A DNA stretch of 64,000 nucleotides from Acidimicrobiaceae bacterium. GTDB lineage: Bacteria; Actinomycetota; Acidimicrobiia; Acidimicrobiales; Aldehydirespiratoraceae. Made by a program: the position numbers and the translations under genes. The stretch lies in assembly GCA_009842325.1 (NCBI GenBank), contig VYFQ01000010.1, positions 63,826-127,825 on the forward strand, given 5' to 3'. The notes under the pieces were generated by a model, which saw only the letters and a program-made list of their open reading frames with translations, was not told where the DNA came from and did not search any database. Shown here one piece after another: positions 36,463 through 45,887 of this stretch. Numbering within the stretch: the first letter of the stretch is position 1; each line of letters opens with the position of its first letter.

Positions 36463-36971
36463 GCGGCGGCGCGACCATCCGGCACCTTGATGACCCTGCT
36501 GTTCCGTGGCAGCGGGTCAAGGCGCAGCGCAACGCTGACGACACCGAGTCGTCGGTTTGGGAGAAATGGTTCGCCTTCCGCGCCGACCCGCCCTACCTGT
36601 CGCTCTATGCCCGCTACGACCCCGGCATGGTGGTGCGGCGCCACGGCCACCGCTCTCCGCACGTCGTGTTCGTGCTGGAGGGAGAGATCCTCGTGGGCGA
36701 CGAGCTCTGCGAGGCCGGCACCCACATCGAGTTGCCCGAAGGCGCACAGTTCGGTCCGCTCGTCGCCGGGGAGGCGGGATGCGCCCTCTTCGAGGTGATG
36801 TTGGGCGACCCCCGCAGCTGGAGCGACGACCCGGATGCCTTCGCCGACGCCTGCTCGGAGCGCGGGGTCACCCCGCTGCCCGACCCTGAGATCGACTTCC
36901 CGGACTGGCTCGCCGACGAGCGGAGCCGCTGGCTCGACTCCGTTGCCACCGGCACAGAGCCAGAGGAGTGA
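36459..36971 (+). CDS. Cupin-domain protein
   Basis: A 170-residue protein with a single cupin barrel. Metal-binding motif 1 is represented by GMVVRRHGHRSPHVVFVLEG (His residues and Glu) and motif 2 by GTHIELPEGAQFGP. In anti-sigma or enzyme cupins motif 2 supplies a histidine, here possibly the H of GTHIE. The C-terminal 50 residues extend beyond the barrel. The ATG overlaps the upstream stop, and its own TGA overlaps the GTG of the TauE-like gene. Confidence 0.8.
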   Translation: MSGGATIRHLDDPAVPWQRVKAQRNADDTESSVWEKWFAFRADPPYLSLYARYDPGMVVRRHGHRSPHVVFVLEGEILVGDELCEAGTHIELPEGAQFGPLVAGEAGCALFEVMLGDPRSWSDDPDAFADACSERGVTPLPDPEIDFPDWLADERSRWLDSVATGTEPEE

Positions 36972-37711
36972 GCACCGCCGAGCTGATCGTGGTCGGCGTG
37001 GCCTCGGCGCTCGCCATGCTGGCCAAGAGCGCCACCGGGCTCGGCTACCCGCTGATCGCCATACCGATCCTGGCGCCCCTCATCGGCATCGAGACGGCGG
37101 TGGCGGCCATAACTCTTCCCAACGCCGCAGCCAACATGCTGGTCGGCTGGCGCACCCGCCACGCCCGTTCCGAAGCGCGCGACGTGTCGGTGCTGTCGGC
37201 GACGTCGGCCGTGGGGGCGGTGGCCGGCACGTTCGTCCTGGTGTCGGCGCCCGAACGGCCTCTCCTGATCGTGCTGGCCGCCGCGGTGCTGCTGTTCGTG
37301 GTCAGGTCGCTGTGGTTCGGCGACATCACCGTGCCAGCGGAGGCGGCCCGGCGGGCCTCGCCGGCCGTCGGTCTCATCTCGGGCGTGATGCAGGGGGCCG
37401 TGGGCGTGTCGGGGCCGATCATCGGCTCGTGGCTCTACGCCTACCGGCTGCCCCGCGACGCCTATATCTTCGCGTTGTCGGTCCTGTTCCTGATCGCCGG
37501 CCTGGCCCAGATCTCCTCCCTGGCCTCCATCGGCGCCTATGACTCGGACCGGTTGATCGCGGCTGCGATCGGCTTCGGGCCGGTGCTGGCCATGCTGCCC
37601 ATCGGTGAGCGCCTGCGGGCCAGGCTGTCGGGCTCGCAGTTCGACCGGGTAGTGCTGGGATTGCTGGCGGCCGCAGGAGTGACCCTGGTGGTCCGGGCCT
37701 TCACCGGCTAG
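36968..37711 (+). CDS. TauE/SafE family (TSUP) permease
   Basis: A 247-residue membrane protein with about eight helices of the sulfite-exporter TauE/SafE family. ATGLGYPLIAIPIL, TLPNAAANMLVGWRTRH, and the second-repeat GVMQGAVGVSGPIIGSWL are the family's two glycine-rich repeats. These permeases move sulfite, sulfoacetate or other organic anions. GTG 36968 overlaps the cupin stop (GTGA). Last gene of the four-gene operon, converging on mscS. Confidence 0.85.
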   Translation: MSTAELIVVGVASALAMLAKSATGLGYPLIAIPILAPLIGIETAVAAITLPNAAANMLVGWRTRHARSEARDVSVLSATSAVGAVAGTFVLVSAPERPLLIVLAAAVLLFVVRSLWFGDITVPAEAARRASPAVGLISGVMQGAVGVSGPIIGSWLYAYRLPRDAYIFALSVLFLIAGLAQISSLASIGAYDSDRLIAAAIGFGPVLAMLPIGERLRARLSGSQFDRVVLGLLAAAGVTLVVRAFTG

Positions 37712-37739
37712 CGACGCGAGACGAGCCCGGCTGGTCCGG

Positions 37740-38723
37740 CTACTGATCGTCGGTCGGCTCCGGGTCGGACCGGCGGCGACCTCCACGACGCCAAGCGCCG
37801 ACGCGGCGTCCCTGACCGGCCTCGGTGGTGTCCAGGCCGGGGTACTCGACGCGCACATCGCCGACATTGCCTCCATACAGCCGGTCCGGGCGGTGCTGGC
37901 CGCTCCAAACCGTCACCTGCGGGAAGGCGATGGTGATGGAGGCGGCTGCGAACGCCTGATGAATGGCCAGCACCAGGTCGTGTCGGGTGGCCAGTTCGGA
38001 GGGAACGTCGCTGGCATGCCAGTAGAGCACGTTGAACCCGATGCTGGAATCGCCGAAGCCGTCGAGGTTCACCGCCGGCTCCGGATCCGCCAACACCCGG
38101 GGCACCCGGTCGAGAGCCTCGTAGATGGCGTCGGTCGCCTGCTGGAGATCGGTGTCGTAGGCCACCCCCACGGCCAGCGAACTCCGCCTCACCGTCTCTC
38201 GGGTGAGGTTGACGATGGTGGCCGCGGCCACATTGGCATTGGGGATCCGGATGTGGGTGCCGTCGAGGCCGCGGATCTGGGTAGTGCGGGAGTCGATGTC
38301 CTCGACCACACCCAAGCGCCCGTCGAGCTCGACGGTGTCGCCCACCGTGTAGGGCCGGCGGGCCTGCAGGATCAGCGACGACACGAAGTTGCCGACAACG
38401 CCCTGGAGGGCCAGCGCGAGCACCAGACCGCCGAGGCCCAGCGCTCCGAGCAGCGGGCCCACCCGCACTCCCAGCACGGTGAGCGCGTACGACAGCCCGA
38501 CAACAAACACCGCGTAGCCCAGGAAACGCGACGTGAGGATGGCGGCGAAGCCGTGACCAATGCCTCGGGACACGGTCCGGCGGAGGATCTTGGACAGCGA
38601 TATCGCCAGCACGACGGTGGCGACCAGCACGATCCCGGCCTTGATCCAGTCGGTGTGGGTCAACGGATCGTGCAGCAGGGCCTCGCTGTCGGCTTGGGCC
38701 AGCACGCCGATGAACTGCCTCAT
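37740..38723 (-). CDS. mscS: MscS-family mechanosensitive channel
   Basis: A 327-residue small-conductance mechanosensitive channel. Two N-terminal helices lead into the pore helix (LGLGGLVLALALQGVVGNFV, Gly/Ala-rich as in MscS TM3), the beta domain (YTVGDTVELDGRLGVVEDID, RIPNANV) and the C-terminal alpha/beta domain. The tail after about residue 295 is Arg-rich and disordered. Downstream the gene faces the TauE-like operon with 28 bases between stops. Confidence 0.9.
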   Translation of the reverse strand: MRQFIGVLAQADSEALLHDPLTHTDWIKAGIVLVATVVLAISLSKILRRTVSRGIGHGFAAILTSRFLGYAVFVVGLSYALTVLGVRVGPLLGALGLGGLVLALALQGVVGNFVSSLILQARRPYTVGDTVELDGRLGVVEDIDSRTTQIRGLDGTHIRIPNANVAAATIVNLTRETVRRSSLAVGVAYDTDLQQATDAIYEALDRVPRVLADPEPAVNLDGFGDSSIGFNVLYWHASDVPSELATRHDLVLAIHQAFAAASITIAFPQVTVWSGQHRPDRLYGGNVGDVRVEYPGLDTTEAGQGRRVGAWRRGGRRRSDPEPTDDQ

Positions 38724-38793
38724 CAGCGATCAAGTCTGTCATGCCGGCCCGCCGCCGTCCCTGACCGGACCGCCGAGGCGGTTGCGGCGCGAG

Positions 38794-41694
38794 CTAGCGC
38801 GCTGAGGGGCCGGAGCGGCCGATGGCGTGGTCGGACGTGCCGAGGTAGCTGGCGATCACGAGCGGATCGCGGCGGACCTGCTCCGGGGGGCCCTCCGCGA
38901 TCACCGCGCCCGCCTCGAGGCAGTAGACGCGGTCACTGATTCCCATAACCAGCGGCATGTCGTGCTCGATGACGATCACCGCGGCGTCCAGCTCGGCCTG
39001 CACCTGCTTGATGAGCGGTCCGAACGCCTCGGCCTCACGCTGGGCCACCCCGCCCGTCGGCTCGTCCAGCAGCAGCACACGGGCATGGACCGCCAGCAGG
39101 CTGGAGAGCTCCACGATGCGGCGGGTGCCGGTCGACAGCGTGGCCACGAAATGATCGGCGTAGCGCTTGAGGCCCATGTAGTCGATGATCTCGTCGGCTT
39201 CGGAACGCTTGGTCCTCTCCTGGCCGGGCGACGGCGGCAGCCCGGTCATCGATGCCGCCAGATTCGAGCGCGACCGGGCCTCCAGGGCGACCATCAGCGA
39301 CTCGCGCACGGTGAGGCCCGGATAGACGCGGGCGCCCTGGAATCCCCGGCCCAGGCCGCGGGCGTGACGGGCCGGCGACCGGCGGGCAGTTACGTCCGTT
39401 CCGAGCACGAATACCCGCCCGTCGGCGGGAACGAAGCCGCTGATGGCGTTGAGGAGTGTGGACTTGCCCGCGCCGTTGGTCCCGATCAACCCCACCAACT
39501 CGCCGTGGTCGACATGCACCGAGACCTGGTCGACCGCGGTGTTGCCGCCGAATCGCACCGACACGTCATGGGTCTGAAGCGCCGGCCCCGGCCCAGGCGC
39601 GGCCGGAGCGGGCCCGCCCATCACGGGCGAAGGGGGCCGGCGCGGCTCAGGCGCCTCCGAGGCCTCGTCAACTGGCGAGGGCGCGGCGCGGGCTACAGCC
39701 TCCCGTTCCCCCATCTTGCGGTCGGCCCGCTCGAGCAGCTTGTCCCGGATGCTGTAGAGGATCTGAAGCAGGCCGCCCGGGAAGTACATGAGCAGCACGA
39801 GCAGGCCGATGCTGCTGGTCACCAGCCGCACCAAGTCGTCCAGCTCCTCGGGAATCATCTGGGGGATTCCCCGGACCCACAGTGCTCCGAGGATGGGGCC
39901 GGCCACCGATCCCAGACCTCCGATGATGGCGGTGGCCACCACCACGATCGATTCGCTGGCCCGGAACAGCGTGTCAGGCTGCAGCGAGGGCACCAGGGTC
40001 ACGAGCAGCCCGCCGGAGAAAGCCGCTATGCCTCCGGCCACGCCGAAGGCCGTCAGCTTCATTCGCGTGGGCGACACGGTGGACGCCGCGGCCATCTCCT
40101 CGTTGTCGCGCACCGCGATCCACGACCGCCCGATACCGGTGCGGCGCAGCCGGGCGACCACTGCGGCCGCCACCGCCAGCGAGGCCAGGCACAGGAAGTA
40201 GTAGTTCTTGCGCGAGGCCCCGAAGTCCACATGGATCGGGCCGAGGTCGAGGACCGGCTTGTCGGCCGGCCGGGGGAAGGTCGTGCCCCCGGTGAAGAAG
40301 TCCTGCAAGAAGAGCCAGGTCGCCGAGGCCACCGCGAACGCGAGGGTGGTCACGGCCAGGAACAGGCCCCGCACCCGGAGCGCGGGCAGCCCGACGATCA
40401 CCGCGACCAGGACCCCCACCGCGGTGGCCACCGCCATGGCCAGCGCCCACGGCAGGTCCAGCGACAGGTCGAACAAGTCGAAGGGCACGGGGATGTCGTT
40501 GCCCTGGGTCAACCCGAGAACGGTGAGTCCCCCGAGACCGACGAAGGCGAACTGACCGAGAGACAGCTGGCCGGCCCAGCCGGTCAGCACGGTCATCGAC
40601 AGCACCACCATGGCGAACAGCACGATGCTGGTCCAGGTGAACAGCGAGCTGTTGGTGGAGAGGGTCAGGCCCAGAAGGGCGAAGAACCCGAAGAGGGCCA
40701 CGAACCCCAGGGTGTTCAAGCGGCGGACCCACCACAGCGACTCCAGGCGGCTCGGGATGGCCCGCACCCGGGGAGCGAGCGACCAGGACTCCTGCTCGCC
40801 GGTGCTGCGTATCACCAGCAGAACCACCACCAGCACGGCAAGGAACAGGTACACGTCCACCACCGAGCGGTTGGCCGAGTCCACGTTGCTGCGGATGAGC
40901 GCCTCGGCCACGCCAACCGCCACCCCGCCCGCCAGCGTTCCGGGAAGCGAGCGCATGCGGGCCAGCAACGACACCACCAGCACCCGCAGCAGCAGCGGCT
41001 CGGCAATGGCCGCGGTCCCGGCCTGGGCCGAGTTGATGCCCTGCAAGGGCGCCAGGAAGATGGCGGTGGCCGCCGCGAACGCCCCCGAGATGGTCCACAC
41101 GATCGTCGAGGTCCGGCGGGGCGAAGTGCCGTACACCCGAGCCGTGTCGGCATTGGAGGCCGAGGCGCGAACGGCCAGCCCGAAGCGGGTGCGCGAGATG
41201 AACCAGGCCAGAGCGGCGATCAGCACCGGGATCACGGCCAGCACCACCAGCTCGCGGGCCTGGAGGCGGAGATGGTCGGTAGGCGTCCATGTCGCCTTGA
41301 ACGGCGCCGGGATCGGACCCGGTGCGACCACGCTCGGAAGGTTGAACTTGGCGAAGAGCACTATCTGGCCCACACCGATGGTGGCGATCAGCACTACGAG
41401 GCGGGGCGACGCGAAGAGCCGCCTGATCACGATCAGCTCGATGGCCATGCCGATGGCCGCGCAGGCCGCCAGGGCGAGCACGAACGACAGCCACCAGTTC
41501 AAGCCGTATTGGGCCAGCAGCAGCACGAACAGAGCCACGCCGAATGCTCCGACCTCACCGTGGGCGAAGTTGAGCACACCTGTGGAGCGGTAGATCAGCA
41601 CGAACCCGGCCGCGAAGGCCGCATAGGTGAGGCCCGTCACCAGGCCCGACATCACCGATTGCTGGCCGACCGTGATGCCGAGGAACTCGATCAT
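38794..41694 (-). CDS. LivH-LivM-LivG fusion, ABC importer (cassette A)
   Basis: One polypeptide of 966 residues carries both permeases and one ATPase of a branched-chain-amino-acid-type (HAAT) importer. Residues about 1-300 are LivH-like (VLIYRSTGVLNFAHGEVGAF), 320-650 LivM-like (LTGWAGQLSLGQFAFVGLGG, RVRGLFLAVTTLAFAVAS, RLRRTGIGRSWIAVRDNEEM, SSIGLLVLLMYFPGGLLQ), then a charged linker (about 650-705), and LivG from about 705 (Walker A GTNGAGKST at 738-746, Walker B VLLLDEP near 873-879). The ABC signature is LSTGTRRIVEL near 853 rather than LSGGQ. ATG 41694 is chosen; a longer frame is shadow. It follows the MFS-LivF gene by 40 bases. Confidence 0.85.
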   Translation of the reverse strand: MIEFLGITVGQQSVMSGLVTGLTYAAFAAGFVLIYRSTGVLNFAHGEVGAFGVALFVLLLAQYGLNWWLSFVLALAACAAIGMAIELIVIRRLFASPRLVVLIATIGVGQIVLFAKFNLPSVVAPGPIPAPFKATWTPTDHLRLQARELVVLAVIPVLIAALAWFISRTRFGLAVRASASNADTARVYGTSPRRTSTIVWTISGAFAAATAIFLAPLQGINSAQAGTAAIAEPLLLRVLVVSLLARMRSLPGTLAGGVAVGVAEALIRSNVDSANRSVVDVYLFLAVLVVVLLVIRSTGEQESWSLAPRVRAIPSRLESLWWVRRLNTLGFVALFGFFALLGLTLSTNSSLFTWTSIVLFAMVVLSMTVLTGWAGQLSLGQFAFVGLGGLTVLGLTQGNDIPVPFDLFDLSLDLPWALAMAVATAVGVLVAVIVGLPALRVRGLFLAVTTLAFAVASATWLFLQDFFTGGTTFPRPADKPVLDLGPIHVDFGASRKNYYFLCLASLAVAAAVVARLRRTGIGRSWIAVRDNEEMAAASTVSPTRMKLTAFGVAGGIAAFSGGLLVTLVPSLQPDTLFRASESIVVVATAIIGGLGSVAGPILGALWVRGIPQMIPEELDDLVRLVTSSIGLLVLLMYFPGGLLQILYSIRDKLLERADRKMGEREAVARAAPSPVDEASEAPEPRRPPSPVMGGPAPAAPGPGPALQTHDVSVRFGGNTAVDQVSVHVDHGELVGLIGTNGAGKSTLLNAISGFVPADGRVFVLGTDVTARRSPARHARGLGRGFQGARVYPGLTVRESLMVALEARSRSNLAASMTGLPPSPGQERTKRSEADEIIDYMGLKRYADHFVATLSTGTRRIVELSSLLAVHARVLLLDEPTGGVAQREAEAFGPLIKQVQAELDAAVIVIEHDMPLVMGISDRVYCLEAGAVIAEGPPEQVRRDPLVIASYLGTSDHAIGRSGPSAR

Positions 41695-41734
41695 CGGGTT
41701 CCGGCCCCCGGGTCTCCGGCAGTCGACGGGCCGG

Positions 41735-43954
41735 TCATCCGCCCTCGCCTCCCAAGAACACCGCCCGGGCCAGATCGTCGCGCTCGGCCAGCTCCTGGGC
41801 CGAGCCCTCGAACCGGATCCGGCCCTTCTCCATGAAGATGGCCCGGTCGGCGAAGGCCAGGGCCACATTGAGCGACTGTTCGACGATGACCATCGTCTGC
41901 CCGGCCTCGCGCAGACTCTCCACCACCCCGAGAAGCTCCTGCACCACGACGGGAGCGAGCCCCAGGCTGAGCTCGTCGATGAGCAGCACCTCGGGCTCGT
42001 GCATCAGGGCCATGGCCAGCGCCAGCATCTGCTGCTGACCCCCCGACAGGTCGCGTGCCGCAAGGTCGGTGCGCTCGGCCAAGGCCGGGAACAGGCTCAA
42101 CGCCCGCTCGGCCCGGGCCGCGGCTTCGGCTTCGCTCAGACCCGATGCCAGTACTGAGGCTCTGAGGTTGTCGGCGACCGAGAGTTCGTCGAAGACCCCC
42201 TCCCCGCCCCTGAGCTGCACCAGCCCGGCGCGGAAACGGTCCTCGGCCTCGGCGTAGGTGATGGTGCGCCCCCCGAGCCTCACTACGCCCCGGTCGGGGA
42301 TGCCGAGCCCGCTGACGGCCCTCAGCAGGGTGGACTTGCCTGCGCCGTTGGTGCCCAGCAGCGCCAGCACCTCGCCCCGGGCCACCTCGAACGACACGTC
42401 GAACAGCACCTGCACGCTTCCGTAGGCGAAGTCGAGGTTGTGGACCTGAAGGGCGGGCACGGAGGCAGGATCGGCCGCGGCCCGCTGCTGCTCCTCCCGC
42501 TCCTCGAGCAGCTCCTCGACCGACCGCGAGATGTCGAAGCGGATGAAGCGGCTGCCGTAGGCGATGAGGGCGCCACCGATCAGCGCAGCCGGTGGCGCCG
42601 CCACCAGCATGGCGGTGCGCTCGTTGTAGGCGTCGGAGAGCTGGCCCACGATCAAGCCGCCGAAGAACCCGCCCATCAGGAAGATGAACACCGGCAGCAA
42701 CGCGAAGGCCTGGGCCCGGATGCGATAGGGCGAGACCGCCGCGATCACCGAGGGAGCGGCCACGAACGCCATCGAGATGAGGGTCTGGGCCAAGGCCATC
42801 AACGCGACCAGCCCGCCGAGAATCTTCATGGGCAGGGCCACCGCGTAGATCACGCCGGTTGCCATCACGAGCATGCCCGCCAGACGCATCATGAGGGCCG
42901 GATCGCGGCGGAACCCCCGGTCGAACACCCGTCCGGCCACGGGCAGGCCGATCAGCGCGGCCACCCAGATGAGGGACTCGACGACGCCCCGCTGGAAGGG
43001 CCCCATGGCGTACTTGTCCTCGAGCAGGAGGTTGAACTGGATGGGGATGGCTATGAGGGCGAAACCGAGGACGCCCACCCCGCTGGACAGGAAGTAGAAG
43101 GTCTTGATCTTGCGGAGCCGGGCGAAGGCAGTGCCGATCGACACCGGCAGCTCCTCGACCTGCACCCGCTCGTCACCGAACACGGCCTCCTTCTCGAAAC
43201 GGCCTCTAGGCGGCTCGCGCAGTACCAGGGCCGACACGACCGCGGCCACTACCGGACCGACGGCGACGGCGAAGAAGGCGGCTCGCCAGGGCTCGTCGCC
43301 TCCCACCAGCGCCGCGATGCCTCCGATGATCAGGGGCCCGAGGAGTTGGCCGACGGGCCGGCCGAGGCCCTCCAGCGCGAAGATGCGGCTCCGGGCCGGG
43401 ATCGGGTAGGTGTCCACCAGCAGCGAGTTCGACACAGGAATGCGGTAGGCCTGGCCGAAACCGGTACCCGCGTTGGTGAGGAACAACTGGAAGGGATTGA
43501 CGATCAGGCCGCTCAGGAATGCGGTCACACCCCAGAAGGCCGACGCCACCGGAATGATGGCCACCCGCTTCACCCGGTCGGCGAGGGCGGCCATGGGAAC
43601 CGCGCCCAGCACCAGGGTCACGCCGCCGAAGCCGAGGATCCCGAACAGCACGGTGTCGCTTATGTTCAGCGAGTCCTGTATGTCGGGGGCGAGGACCCGG
43701 ATGGCTCGGGGCATCTCGTCCATGAAGGCCAGCAGGAACATGACCAACACGGTGGCCCTGCCGCCGGCCCGCAGACCCTCGCGCAGGGTCATGGGCTCGT
43801 CGCCCACACCCGGCAGCAGGTCGTCGGGAAGGATGGTCTCAGCGTCGCGCTCGGCCTGCTCAGCCCGGCGTCTGGCCTCCTCTTCGAGGATCGCCTCCGC
43901 CAGATCGGCGACCGACGGCTCGGGTCCGGTCATCTCGGGCGAGTCGTCTGCCAT
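41735..43954 (-). CDS. MFS permease fused to LivF ATPase (cassette A)
   Basis: A 739-residue chimera. Residues about 1-55 are charged and include DLLPGVGDEPMTLREGL. About 60-470 is a 12-helix major facilitator with motif A in PMAALADRVKRV and, as in spinster-like carriers, GTGFGQAYRIPVSNSLLVDT. After a linker (EELLEEREEQQRAAADP), the LivF-type ATPase starts near 500: FAYGSVQVLFDVSFEVARGE, Walker A GTNGAGKST at 534, signature LSGGQQQ at 636, Walker B LLIDEL near 657. LivF is normally a free subunit that pairs with LivG. Fused to an MFS, it would bring a secondary transporter into the ABC complex or tether the ATPase to the membrane (inference). ATG 43954. Confidence 0.85.
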   Translation of the reverse strand: MADDSPEMTGPEPSVADLAEAILEEEARRRAEQAERDAETILPDDLLPGVGDEPMTLREGLRAGGRATVLVMFLLAFMDEMPRAIRVLAPDIQDSLNISDTVLFGILGFGGVTLVLGAVPMAALADRVKRVAIIPVASAFWGVTAFLSGLIVNPFQLFLTNAGTGFGQAYRIPVSNSLLVDTYPIPARSRIFALEGLGRPVGQLLGPLIIGGIAALVGGDEPWRAAFFAVAVGPVVAAVVSALVLREPPRGRFEKEAVFGDERVQVEELPVSIGTAFARLRKIKTFYFLSSGVGVLGFALIAIPIQFNLLLEDKYAMGPFQRGVVESLIWVAALIGLPVAGRVFDRGFRRDPALMMRLAGMLVMATGVIYAVALPMKILGGLVALMALAQTLISMAFVAAPSVIAAVSPYRIRAQAFALLPVFIFLMGGFFGGLIVGQLSDAYNERTAMLVAAPPAALIGGALIAYGSRFIRFDISRSVEELLEEREEQQRAAADPASVPALQVHNLDFAYGSVQVLFDVSFEVARGEVLALLGTNGAGKSTLLRAVSGLGIPDRGVVRLGGRTITYAEAEDRFRAGLVQLRGGEGVFDELSVADNLRASVLASGLSEAEAAARAERALSLFPALAERTDLAARDLSGGQQQMLALAMALMHEPEVLLIDELSLGLAPVVVQELLGVVESLREAGQTMVIVEQSLNVALAFADRAIFMEKGRIRFEGSAQELAERDDLARAVFLGGEGG

Positions 43955-43975
43955 TCTCTCCCTCGGGGCGATCCG

Positions 43976-44000
43976 ACCGACCGGCAGCGGTGCGGTCGGT
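43976..44000. promoter_or_regulatory. Inverted repeat in the divergent regulatory region
   Basis: ACCGACCG (43976-43983) and its exact complement CGGTCGGT (43993-44000) flank 9 bases, 22 bases upstream of the MFS-LivF start and in the 214-base gap to the divergent binding-protein gene. Its form fits a dimeric regulator operator or a leader hairpin. No recognised regulator gene is adjacent. The rest of the gap contains an SD-like GGAGGA upstream of 44169 and no ORF I can support. Confidence 0.4.
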
Positions 44001-44168
44001 GCGGAGACAGTAGTCGCGGCGGGATAGCGGGAGGCCATGGCGCCAACCACGCAGGGGACGGGACGGTCCACGATCACGCGACGCATTCGACTTGTGCGCA
44101 TTATCGGAGTGGGAGAGACTTGGCTGCCGGACCCGATCCCGGTGTCGACTTGGAGGACGGATAGGCCC

Positions 44169-45821
44169 ATGACCAGACACCTGCGCCTCGCGCTCGCCTT
44201 CGTCGCCTGTACCGCACTTGTGGCCGCAGCCTGCGGCGGCGAGGTGACGGAATCCGGTGACGACGGCGCAGCGGCGCCGACCACACAGGCACCCGAAGCG
44301 GAGCCGGAGACCGCCGAGCCGGACGCGACCCAGCCCGACGAAGAGCCCGAAACAGAAGCAGCCGCCCCCGAACCCGACGAGGAGCCCCAGGGTCCGCCAC
44401 CGAACATCTTCGACGATCCCCGGGACGGGATCTTCGACGAGTTCCAGGCCACGTTCGACCGCGGCGACAACCCCTTCACCCAGCTCGACGCCTTCTGCCA
44501 CACCCACGACCCGGCGCCCGACCGGATAGCCACCGACAAGGGCATAGAGGCGGACTCGATCTCGCTCGTGCACCTGAGGTCGAAGCTGGAGGACTTCGCG
44601 GCCATGGGCTTCGCAGTCCCGGTGGGCAACGTGGCCGAGATGTACGACACGTTCACTGCGGTGGTCAACGAGCAGTGCGGGGGCGTGCGAGGCCGCATGA
44701 TCGAGATGCACACCATCGAACTGGAGGTTCTCGGCGCGACAGTGGACGAAGATCGCAACGCGGCCTGCATCCAGGCCATCGAGGACTACGACGGCGTGAT
44801 CCTGCTCAACTCCAGCGGATTCCAGGGTTCGGCCAACCTGTGCATCGTCGAGGAGAACGAGACCGCTTTCATCTCGACTCAGGGGCAGAGCGAGGAGTTC
44901 ATGAGCCGGGGCGGGGACCGTCTCATCTCGCTGTCGCCGACCCTGGAGGAGAGTCTGCGCTGGCTGGCGGCTGACCTGGCCGACCGCGGCCAACTCGACG
45001 GCAAGACGATCGGGGTCGCCGCGCCCGACACGCCGGGCCAGTACGAGGCGGTGGAGGCGGGGCTGGTCGACACCCTGAACTCCAGGGGTATCGATGTCGC
45101 CGTCTTCGACGTGATCGGCTGCGCCGGCGGCACCTTCTGCCTGGAAGGCGTCGTCGAGTCCGTGCAGCGGATGCGGAGTGCGGGCATCGACGTCTTCTTC
45201 AACGTCCTCAACGTCGTGTCGACCCCGACCTACATCCTCGAGATGGACACCCAGGGATTCGAGCCCGGCGACGTGCAGTTCTACGCCTCGGACTTCAACG
45301 CCCACGCGGGCGAGCTGGTGTCGTCCAAGGTCGTGGCCTTCGGCGGCGAGGCCGCGGGCAACCTCTACAACGGCGCGCTGATCATCGACGATGCCGACAC
45401 GGGCGCCTACCGGCTCGAGGACTACGAGCCGCGACCGTTCAACGAGATGTGCAACGACACCTACGGGGCCAACAATCCATCGGGAGCCAACCACGAGAAC
45501 GCCGATCGGATGGACGGCTCAGGCTCATCTGCCTACGGGATGGTGACCACGGTGTGCAACATCATGCGCACGGCCCTGCGGGCCATCTATGCGGCGGGCG
45601 ACAACCCGACGCGGGCCGACATCTACGCGGCGCTGGCCAATATGGGCCCGATCGACTCCAACGAGATGCTGCCGTTCACGATACGGCCGGGCAAGACGCA
45701 GGCTCCCAACGCCATCCACACTCTGCGCTTCGAGTACCCCTGCACCCTGCCCAGTCCGTTCGGAGCAGAGAACATCTGCATCGTCCCCATCGATGACTAC
45801 CGCGCCGCGCCGGGCCGCTAG
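44169..45821 (+). CDS. ABC transporter substrate-binding lipoprotein (cassette A)
   Basis: A 550-residue periplasmic-binding-protein-type lipoprotein. The N terminus has Arg residues, a hydrophobic stretch and the lipobox VAAACGG. Residues about 25-75 are an acidic, proline-rich surface linker (many Glu, Pro, Ala), then a type I periplasmic-binding fold (SISLVHLRSKLEDFAAMGF, GKTIGVAAPDTPGQYEAVEA, GNLYNGALIIDDADTGAY). It has more cysteines than usual and may have disulfides. It is divergent from the MFS-LivF gene of the same cassette and converges on the binding protein of cassette B. The ligand cannot be deduced. Confidence 0.82.
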   Translation: MTRHLRLALAFVACTALVAAACGGEVTESGDDGAAAPTTQAPEAEPETAEPDATQPDEEPETEAAAPEPDEEPQGPPPNIFDDPRDGIFDEFQATFDRGDNPFTQLDAFCHTHDPAPDRIATDKGIEADSISLVHLRSKLEDFAAMGFAVPVGNVAEMYDTFTAVVNEQCGGVRGRMIEMHTIELEVLGATVDEDRNAACIQAIEDYDGVILLNSSGFQGSANLCIVEENETAFISTQGQSEEFMSRGGDRLISLSPTLEESLRWLAADLADRGQLDGKTIGVAAPDTPGQYEAVEAGLVDTLNSRGIDVAVFDVIGCAGGTFCLEGVVESVQRMRSAGIDVFFNVLNVVSTPTYILEMDTQGFEPGDVQFYASDFNAHAGELVSSKVVAFGGEAAGNLYNGALIIDDADTGAYRLEDYEPRPFNEMCNDTYGANNPSGANHENADRMDGSGSSAYGMVTTVCNIMRTALRAIYAAGDNPTRADIYAALANMGPIDSNEMLPFTIRPGKTQAPNAIHTLRFEYPCTLPSPFGAENICIVPIDDYRAAPGR

Positions 45822-45853
45822 CCGCTAGCGATGGCCTAAACCGCCCGACCCGA

Positions 45854-45875
45854 CGCTCACGGATAGCCGTGAGCG
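45854..45875. terminator. Bidirectional terminator hairpin
   Basis: A 9-bp perfect stem (CGCTCACGG / CCGTGAGCG) with a four-base ATAG loop lies between the convergent stops of the two binding-protein genes (45821 and 45888). No T tract. Confidence 0.65.
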
Positions 45876-45887
45876 ACCAGGGCTGGC

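Noticed and set aside
38827..41835. A 1002-codon open frame on the plus strand
   Set aside because: It is antisense to LivHMG, has no recognisable domain, and its composition (Gly, Arg, His, Gln) is typical of complementary frames in high-GC genes. Similar long frames at 31272-33158 (+), 5047-6555 (+) and 43860-45494 (-) were rejected on the same grounds.
43955..44779. N-terminal extension of the cassette A MFS-LivF protein
   Set aside because: This frame is antisense to the binding-protein gene and includes no domain; ATG 43954 directly precedes the shared N-terminal motif.
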